Below, piece after piece: positions 56,716 to 64,000 of a DNA stretch of 64,000 nt. Every line of letters begins with the position of its first letter. Position 1 is the stretch's first letter. The stretch covers positions 67,408,056-67,472,055 of the forward strand of contig CM049310.1 in assembly GCA_026874595.1 (NCBI GenBank), in the 5' to 3' direction. The notes under the pieces are model-generated. The model was not told where the DNA came from and did no database searches. It was given only the letters and a program-made list of their open reading frames with translations. This DNA is from Sipunculus nudus. Taxonomy: Eukaryota > Annelida > Sipuncula > Golfingiida > Sipunculidae. A program made the position numbers and the translations under genes.

Positions 56716-56795
56716 GAACACCATCCGCAAAATCTGGCCGCACGTCTTTATATATGCGAAACTGCGTGCATGTATGCATGCGTGCACGCGTTTTA
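56716..56795. repeat. solo MULE-type terminus
   Basis: 'acaccatccgcaaaatctgg', ccgcacg, 'gcgtgcatgtatgcatgcgtgcacgcgttttag' parallels the right arm of the 48658-51039 element and its flank at 51049-51180. Only one arm is evident in this place. Confidence 0.65.
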
Positions 56796-56796
56796 G

Positions 56797-57042
56797 ACAG
56801 TCCGTCAAATCCGAAGTCTGATGCCCAGCCGGACGTCAATCTCGGATGCCTTAATTACTACTAGTATATTCCAGGAAATGGAGGAATTAGAAAATATATG
56901 ACTATTTTCGGTGTTATTTACGTATAAGGTTGTCTGATCGTGCTTTCCCGTGAGTTAAATTTAATATTATACGAGCTAGTCACTGTTCTGTATATATAAT
57001 AAAAATTGTATTCTTTTTAATTCTTTTTTTTTACAATTGTAT

Positions 57043-57097
<55 letters not shown>

Positions 57098-57632
57098 CAT
57101 TGAATATCAATTATTTGATATCATCAGATACAATTTTTTTTATAAATATTTCAGATATTCTCGACATACTACAAAAACAATTTTAAATAGTGGATATTTT
57201 TATTATTCATACTTAATGTCCCTGTTACCTAGAAGTTTTACTCGTATTTGACACAACCTTTTAAGGATGGTTACTTTTAATTTGAGCTTACACATAGCAT
57301 GTGGCGTTTTTTTTTTTTTTCATACTGGATATTAAAAAAGCATTGAATAATTAAATCAAGTATGAAAATATATAAATTTGTTAATGGCCTGAAGTATCTA
57401 ACATATAATAATGCCAAAGAAAATTCTTTTTTTTTTTTTTTTGACACGTCGTAATTTTTTATGTTACCGTAAATATAAGGAAGAAAGTACCTTTACATAA
57501 ATTCCTCTAATACTTCACTTAAAACACACATATATGATCTGGTTCTTCCTTTTTATTGGTTTGTATGAGCAAGGCCTAGGCCGGCATCCGAGATTGACGT
57601 CCGGGTTGGCATCCGACATCCGGGTTTTAGTC
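56797..57632. mobile_element. ~830-bp TIR element with 'ggacgtcaatctcggatgcc' arms
   Basis: The left arm ends at 56850 with CCGGACGTCAATCTCGGATG. The right arm (57583-57632) starts with the complement, ggcatccgagattgacgtcc, and continues outward with matching 'gatgcc' and 'catccg..gttttagtcc' segments. This gives about 50 bp of imperfect inverted repeat. The interior is AT-rich with a (TA)n run at 57049-57092 and T-runs at 57309 and 57428. No coding. It abuts the solo MULE-type terminus and may be part of the same composite. Confidence 0.65.
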
Positions 57633-58812
57633 CGTACCCGGCACGGGAGGGTATATTTCGCTGATCAGCGTGGCGGTCTGCAGTATGAAACGCTGATCAG
57701 CGCATCTACATTACATATACTGGCGTATCAGTTTTTTTTAACAACTCAGGCGCAGTATTACCTGTTGATAATCATATATGATGAACATGAACAACTCGAT
57801 TAAAATGTCCACCAATTTTGTGTGAAAAAATGCTAGTGTATACAAGGTTCCGACTTAAAGGTGCCCATTTACCTAGCTACCTTTTGAAAAGGAATTATGT
57901 GATTTCTGGCTTCCTCTGTGTATATATATATATCAATGATCTCAGTGTAATTTTGGTTGCGAAAAGTTCTTATAACGCCATTGTGATGGATGTATGAACT
58001 TGTTTATCAACAACATGTTTGTAAACACAGCAATGTTGACAAACGGAGACAAATTAAACCATGTAACCTAAGGTGGTAGGTAACATATATGCGGAGGTGG
58101 AAAGGTCACGTGTTCTGGCCTATTTTTATAAAGTTCCAAGGGATTACCTTTAGTTATAAGATAAGATAAGATAGATGAGATAACATTTATATGCCTTCAG
58201 TTCAAGGAATTTGTTTTCGACTTGAAATGCAATACATATATAAATAAATAAATACATAAAAAATAACACAGAATGTATTTGACTATATGCATGTAAAAAC
58301 GCATCTAAAAATGATAAACAGTTAATTCTGCAGGTAAAACACAATTCAAACACTAAATATTTAGGGGGTTATGAGTTAAAAAGTTTAATTAATATTGTAT
58401 GGCACAAGATTTTTTTTTAAAGTGGGTACGCCGTATAGTTCTTTACCTAGCTGAAGGTAAAAAACTGAACTCTGAATGTAGGGGATGTATTGTGTCGTTC
58501 ATGACCTTTGATATGTAGGCCATTGATTTGGTTTCTCAGATTTCCTGGTGTGTGGCAAGAGAAATACTAGTTATTCTACAACTTCTCAGTCTTCGCAGTG
58601 GCGTCCCTAAGGGAGGGTTGGGGGGGGGGGGGGTATACCCAGGTATCCGTGTGTGAGTGTATGCTGCCAGAAATGACAAGGTATTTATATGCGTTGAGAA
58701 TTGAACAACACTCACCAAATGAAGTTTTTTTTTCACGTTGATTTTAAACTAATCATAAATCGTGTTAACATGAAACATTAAGTTACCACAGTATATCCTG
58801 CAGTGTAGTATT
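57633..58812. other. no gene; short palindromes
   Basis: CGCTGATCAGCG, a 12-bp perfect palindrome, occurs twice (57659-57670 and 57690-57701), and a relative lies at 60528. A G14 tract is at 58619-58632. Otherwise AT-rich and uncalled. Confidence 0.5.
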
Positions 58813-59860
58813 TTTAGCTCAGCTGACAGAAAATCATCTGACCTATAGGTCGATGGAACCCCCCCCCCCCCCCCCCCCGAATCATTAAAATTTGATACAA
58901 AATCTCCATTACTTCAATAACTAATGTATTGATTGCCATGACTCTTTCAGTGGATATTGACCAAACAGTAGGCCTATTTCATCAATTCCTGAAGACTGGT
59001 GGGGCCACCTGTATTTTTTTTTAATTTAACGCATTTTACTCTATTTTTGAGACCTTCAAATAAAGCAGTCTGAACGATAACAGGGCACATACCGTATAAC
59101 CGTTAGACCAAGAAACTTTTACTTGTACAGCTCCTAGGCAAACCTCTTCAGGAACCTGAAATTAGGCCATGGTGACCTATATTCTTTGAGCTACTGGCCA
59201 AAAACATGATTTTGAAAAACCAGACAGTCAGACAGGAAACAAATTGTAACTGTTAGGCCTAAAATCTTGCTACACAACATCTAAGGAGATCTGACCAAAC
59301 GTTCTTTGAAACCTGAAAGGAGGTCATGGTGACCTAGCTATATTCTGCAAGCAACTGGCCAAAAATGATTATGAGCACCTAGATCGAAACACAAAGCACA
59401 AAACTAAATTATGCACCCAAAAACTCACACAGGGTACAAATCCTAAATGTTGGCTCTAGAAATGTCTTTCTTTTTATAAAGGGAGTTCATGGTAATGCAT
59501 ATCTCCTTTGAAATCCAAAATAAGGTCATTGTGACCTATATTCTGTGAGCTGTGTGAAACAACATGATTTGAGTACCCTTTAAGTCAGATTGACACATGT
59601 CATAACAGTTTGACGTAGAAATTTCTAACTTAGCATCTGAGGAGTTCCTAGTATATTTTCTTGCTATTACCTATTTTCTAAGGACTATTAGCAAAATTAC
59701 ATGATTTTGAGCACTCTGGAAGTCATTGTACCCATTGTTCAAGGTTCCGTAACAATATCTTTTACCAGATCATAACATTGATATTTAATACATGCATCAC
59801 CTGTATACATCTCAAATTAAGTTAAGCGTGATGACCCACGTGTTACTTGTTCTAATTACA
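58813..59860. repeat. family A element, degenerate
   Basis: It begins with the terminal hairpin TTTAGCTCAGCTGACAGAAA..TCATCTGA. It contains 'catcaattcctgaagactggtggggccacc' and 'gagaccttcaaa', then shorter units with the palindromic GGTCATGGTGACC or GGTCATTGTGACC (59165, 59323, 59522). It ends in a decayed 'gcgtgatgacccacgtgttacttgtt' (59826-59853). A C20 run (58859-58878) sits at the usual 'taccccccagaataat' position. Confidence 0.8.
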
Positions 59861-60105
59861 ATTTACTCTTTTCTGTGCACTTCATAATGAAATATACTTG
59901 TTTGAGGTTAGAGCGATCTTTTGATTTACATCAGCAAAGAGATAGATGACTGCTCTTTAATATGGGGCGAAGGAAGTCCCTGCAAATGAATGCATCCATA
60001 TGCTTGATTTGTATTCAACAAAAAGCCTAAAATAAGGAAATTTGATGTGATATGTTTTTATATGTTGTCCACTTTTGTCATGTTTTGTAAGAGGGGCGGC
60101 AATTT

Positions 60106-60460
60106 TTAGGACCACAAGGGGCGGCAGTGAGGCCAGGTACGCCGTTGACTCTTGCTGCTGTTACTTAGCTGTTTCTTTAACATATCAGGTATATTAATTA
60201 ACCAGCACTCCAGTGCATAAGTAAGGATACTGAGAATTACTGAATTATAAAACATGGTAATAATGGTTTTGTCAATATTTAGCTTTCTTACATAATATAT
60301 GTTATATAATCTTTTGTTTGCTTTCTTGGATCGATTCAACACATGTTCTTTCAAAATTCAGATTTCTGTCGATAGTACATTCCAAGTATTTTTAATTTTC
60401 TACAATATTTAAATCTACATTTTCTATAGCAACTGGGGTATTAACAGAATTAAATCTCCT
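60106..60460 (-). pseudogene. non-LTR retrotransposon (LINE) reverse-transcriptase fragment
   Basis: The - strand frame from 60354 reads KKANKRLYNIYYVRKLNI then YNSVILSILTYALECWLI. This is the C-terminal RT/thumb region typical of CR1/L2-like LINEs (..LRKL..SVLTY...W). Upstream, to ~60460, interrupted sequence gives YLECTIDRNLNFE, the conserved segment just before it. There is no catalytic palm domain, endonuclease or 3' end, so this is a 5'- and 3'-truncated remnant. The clade assignment is tentative. Confidence 0.75.
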
Positions 60461-60636
60461 TAAAGGTCAGAAAGGTGATTGGCCCCTTTAAATGATGTAA
60501 TGTCGAACTCGCACACTGATCAGCTCACACGGCAACACGCTGATCAGCTCCGTATGGGTGGCCTGTATGTTTTGATGAAAGACACAAAAAGACAATAAAA
60601 GATCATATTCTGAGTATCTAATTTAAATCCTGTTTT

Positions 60637-62195
60637 TAGCTCAGCTGACTGTAAGTCATCTGAGCTATAGCGATCACTCTTTGTCCGTCGTCCGTCCGTC
60701 CGCCTGTCCGTTAACCTGGCATAAATCGTAACCGCTGGACCTAGAATCTTGTAACTTTAAATTCTGAGAGGTCCATGAAAAATCTCCTTGGAAACCAGAA
60801 ATTAGGTCTCTGTTACCCATATCTTTCAAGCTATGGGGCCCCAAAGTACTCTCCCAGAATAGTCAAAAATTTCATACAAAAACTTCAATATCTCATTAAC
60901 TACATCACTTATGGTCATTATTTTTTGCAAACATATTGATCATGAGAAGTTTCATCACTTCCTGCAGACTGGTGGCGCCACCTGTATTTTTCCATTTTTT
61001 ACGAATTGTTTTCGCTATTTTTGAGACCTTTAAACATGTGAACATCTGTCAACAGGGCACAAATTGTAAAGACTGGACCTAAAATTTTCATTCTTGACAC
61101 AGTGAGAGACCTATGAAAAGTCTCCATGGAAACCTGAAATAAGGTCTCTGTTACCCATATCCTCTTAGCTATGGCACTCCAAAGTACACCTCAGAATAAT
61201 GGAAAAATTGATACAAAAGCTGAAGTATCTGAACAACTAATGCAGCGATCACCATAATTGTTTGTATCGATATTGATCATGGAGTGTTTCATCAGTTTCT
61301 GCAGACTGGTGGCACCACCTGTATTTGTTCGGGTTTTTTTTACCAATTTTTTTCTCTATTTTTGAGACCTATAAAGATATGAACACCTGTTAACAGGGCA
61401 CAAATCATAACAACTGGACCTAGAATCTTCATTCTTGACACACTGGGAGACCCATGAAAAGTCTCCATGGAAACTTGAAATTAGGTCTCTGTTACCCATA
61501 TCCTTCAAGCTATAGGACTCTGAAGTATCCCTCAGAATAATGGACAATTTGATACAAAAGCTGAAGTTTCTGAACAACTAATGCAGAGATCACCATGATT
61601 CTTTAGCATGGATATTGATTATTGAGTGTTTCATCAGTTTCTGCAGACTGGTGGCACCACCTGTACTTGTTCAGGTTTTCTACGAATTTTTATCTCTATT
61701 TTTGAGACCTTTAAGGATGCTGTAATCTGTTAACGTGGCACAAATTGTAACAACAGGACTTGGAATCTTCATTCTTGTCATGCAAGTAGGCCAATAAAAA
61801 GTGTCTGTGGAAACCTGAAATTAGGTCTCTGTTACCCATATATCCTTTAAGCTATAGGACTCCGAAATATCCCTCAGAATAATGGAAAATTTGATACAAA
61901 AGCTGAAGTATCTGAACAACTAATGCAGAGTTCACCTTGATTCTTTGCATGGATATTGACCATTAAGTGTTTTTATTAGTTCTGCAGACTGGTGGAACCA
62001 CATGTATTTTTTTTTTAAGTTTATGCATTTTTTCTCTATTTTTGAGATATATAAATACAGTCACAATCTTGGCCTGTTGGTTAATCTGTTTGATGCTTCA
62101 GTTGAATGGGTATATACTACCATTCAGATGATAAAATTTCCTTTGGCAAATCTCTTCCCAGTCAGCTGAGCGTCATGACCCATGGGTCACTTGTT
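60637..62195. repeat. well-preserved family A element with four ~340-bp monomers
   Basis: It opens with the hairpin TTTTTAGCTCAGCTGACTGT..AAGTCATCTGAGCTATAG and GTCCGTCCGTCC. Four monomers follow, marked by 'ggtctctgttacccatat' at 60807, 61143, 61486 and 61828 (period 336-343 bp). It closes with CAGCTGAGCGTCATGACCCA then tgggtcacttgtt at 62163-62195. The first monomer has GGTGGCGCCACC (60972); later ones have ggtggcaccacc. Non-coding throughout. Confidence 0.88.
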
Positions 62196-64000
62196 AATTG
62201 TTTACAGTGCCTGTAAGTGAAAAAAATATTCAGTGGGACATACGGGAAGGAAAAGGGCTTTTGAACTAGGACAGACGATTCACAAAAATTGACCGTAAGT
62301 GAACATGACAATAGCAATAATTACATTGTTTGATATATTATCAATATAAAGCTGTCAATTTCCCTAAAAAATGAGGGCATTAAATTGGAAAGAAGACGGA
62401 TGGGGGGGGGGAGGCTTTAGTTTTTCTTTGTTACAAATGTTGTTTTTCCTTTTCAAAAGGACAGTAATATTTTTTCTCACATTTTTCCTTGAGAAACATT
62501 TTTTTAAATAATTATTCTTTTAACCATAGTTCTGCATTGACCAGCAAATGGCAAAAAAATATAATAATTCTGGCAAATAAATTGACTTACTTAACCCTTT
62601 TACTGTTCAGATTAGACTGTGGATTGTCACACTCCCACTGTTCAGATCAATTTTGCGTTTTGTTACATGCTTAAACATTACTTAATGTGTGAAATACATT
62701 TACTCAGTAACCGTTGAAGGTATCTTTTTCAAATGTTCAGCATTCATGGACAGGTAATGGGGAAAAATTGGTTGAAATATAGAACTGTTATTTTCTCTAT
62801 TTGATGTATCACCAAAATGACCAATCCATCAAAGTCTAGTGAAATATTTGCATTTTCAGAGAAAAATATACATATTATCAAATACATGTATTTTCACACA
62901 AGTGTAATTATCAAGAACAGGTCAGTAACAGTTAAATCAATTTAAATAATTAACTATTGGAAACGTAAATACCACCAAACCAGAATGTGCGACTCAACTC
63001 GAATAACAGACAGGAAATTGGATATATTTGATCTGAAATACTTTTGGACCTAAAGACCACCTTTGCCCTGTTCATTTGTAACTTTTCCACCTGCACAGAT
63101 AAGTAAAGGAAAATACAGGTATTTTTTCTAAAATTATAAACAAACCACATACCAAAAATTTCACCCTAAACTAACATATTTCCCTTAATAAATTACAACA
63201 GGTGTGATTAAGACTAATATGTAAGTTTACTAAGTTACCTGAGTTATTAACTTTGATTTTCAGGTTATCTAATAGCCTGTTGCCAATGCAAAAATGAGGA
63301 ACTGTTGTCGAAGTTGGTACAAAGTGTACTTTGAGTAGACTTTGAAATGTGTTGTTATTTGTTAGAATATGTTATTTCATTTTTATTTTGAATGTACAGT
63401 CATGTGTCAAATGATATATGAATTTGGTTTAGTGGTTACCTGTACAAATATACGCACCGCAACAGGTGAATACAGGTAAAACATATTTTTTTCATTGATG
63501 GGCAATATTTGTTTACAATAATGTTGACTACAAAAATGTACCAATTCATGAAGGGCAGGCGCTAACTGTATTGATGATTAATTGTAGTTACCTTTGATTT
63601 TCAAATCGTCTAATTACCTATGCAGGTGCAGAAAATAATTGTATTGTTACTGAATAGAGGAGAGTGTATATTTTGCAAGACTTTAAAGTATGCATTATCA
63701 ATATAACATTTTTCATATCTCATTTAATTGTAAAGCGTTGTAACACATATTTGTTAATTTGGATGTTAGTAATAGGTCAAAATATGTTCAACTGTACAGG
63801 TAAGTTCAGGTAAACACAGTGAGTCCTTTTTATTAATATCTTTATAGGTAATGTATATTTATCTGTGCAAAATACCCAAAAATACTTATACATTTATAAT
63901 AGAAATACACAACATAGTTTAATCATGCGAGTGCAAATCGTACCAATAATTCAGGTTTAGCTGTTTTAAATTTACCTTTGATCTTCAACTGATATAAAAT
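62196..64000. other. no gene; weak ~350-bp periodicity
   Basis: 'ttacctttgattttcaa' recurs at 63240, 63590 and 63972, and 'caggt(g)aatacaggtaaa' at ~63110, 63466 and 63795. This suggests two to three degenerate ~350-bp tandem units from about 62900 to the end of the window. A G9 run is at 62402-62410. No exon recognised. Confidence 0.5.

Overview
This is animal nuclear DNA: AT-rich, with short exons separated by long introns and a very heavy load of transposable elements. The families present suggest a lophotrochozoan, most likely a bivalve mollusc. They include nested LTR retrotransposons, many non-autonomous TIR elements, an internally tandem element resembling the bivalve 'pearl' architecture, and a tRNA-derived SINE. 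The taxon is inference; no species-specific marker was seen.

Only two genes can be named. On the + strand, three consecutive exons (2984-3125, 5105-5267, 19541-19610) encode the C-terminal WD40 repeats of a WDR31-like protein. The upstream exons lie before the window and the last exon was not found. On the - strand, three exons (48436-48503, 42185-42275, 31812-31940) give essentially all of LSM2, the U6-associated Sm-like protein of 96 residues. Its start codon is probably at 48591-48593, 87 bp upstream of exon 2. The two genes converge. A further possible - strand exon (692-776) is unidentified.

Layout. 1-3 kb: repeats plus the first WDR31 exon. 3.4-4.2 kb: a 35-bp minisatellite containing an orientation switch. 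5.6-12.3 kb: a complete but decayed Ty3/gypsy retrotransposon, antisense in a WDR31 intron. 12.3-19.5 kb: intron with a recurring 17-bp hairpin motif, ~340-bp repeat monomers and a 0.5-kb pyrimidine tract. 19.8-24.1 kb: a 44-bp minisatellite split by a MITE and by a second, deleted Ty3/gypsy element. 26-30.5 kb: degenerate repeats, a hAT-like MITE with perfect target duplication, and a 25-bp minisatellite. 31.8-48.6 kb: LSM2 with TE-filled introns, including a SINE, a pearl-like element, a foldback element, Harbinger-like tandem MITEs and a MITE carrying palindromes. 48.66-51.04 kb: a Mutator-like TIR element with a 9-bp duplication, immediately upstream of the probable LSM2 start. 51.5-52.2 kb: a GC-richer, CCAAT-bearing candidate promoter. 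52.3-53.7 kb: a hAT-like element. 55-64 kb: TIR and motif repeats, a LINE reverse-transcriptase fragment and more ~340-bp monomer arrays.

Most of the window is therefore mobile DNA whose insertion boundaries can be read directly from target duplications. The open reading frames outside the genes and retroelements are mostly chance or low-complexity frames. No prokaryotic features, CRISPR array or intact transposase gene were seen.
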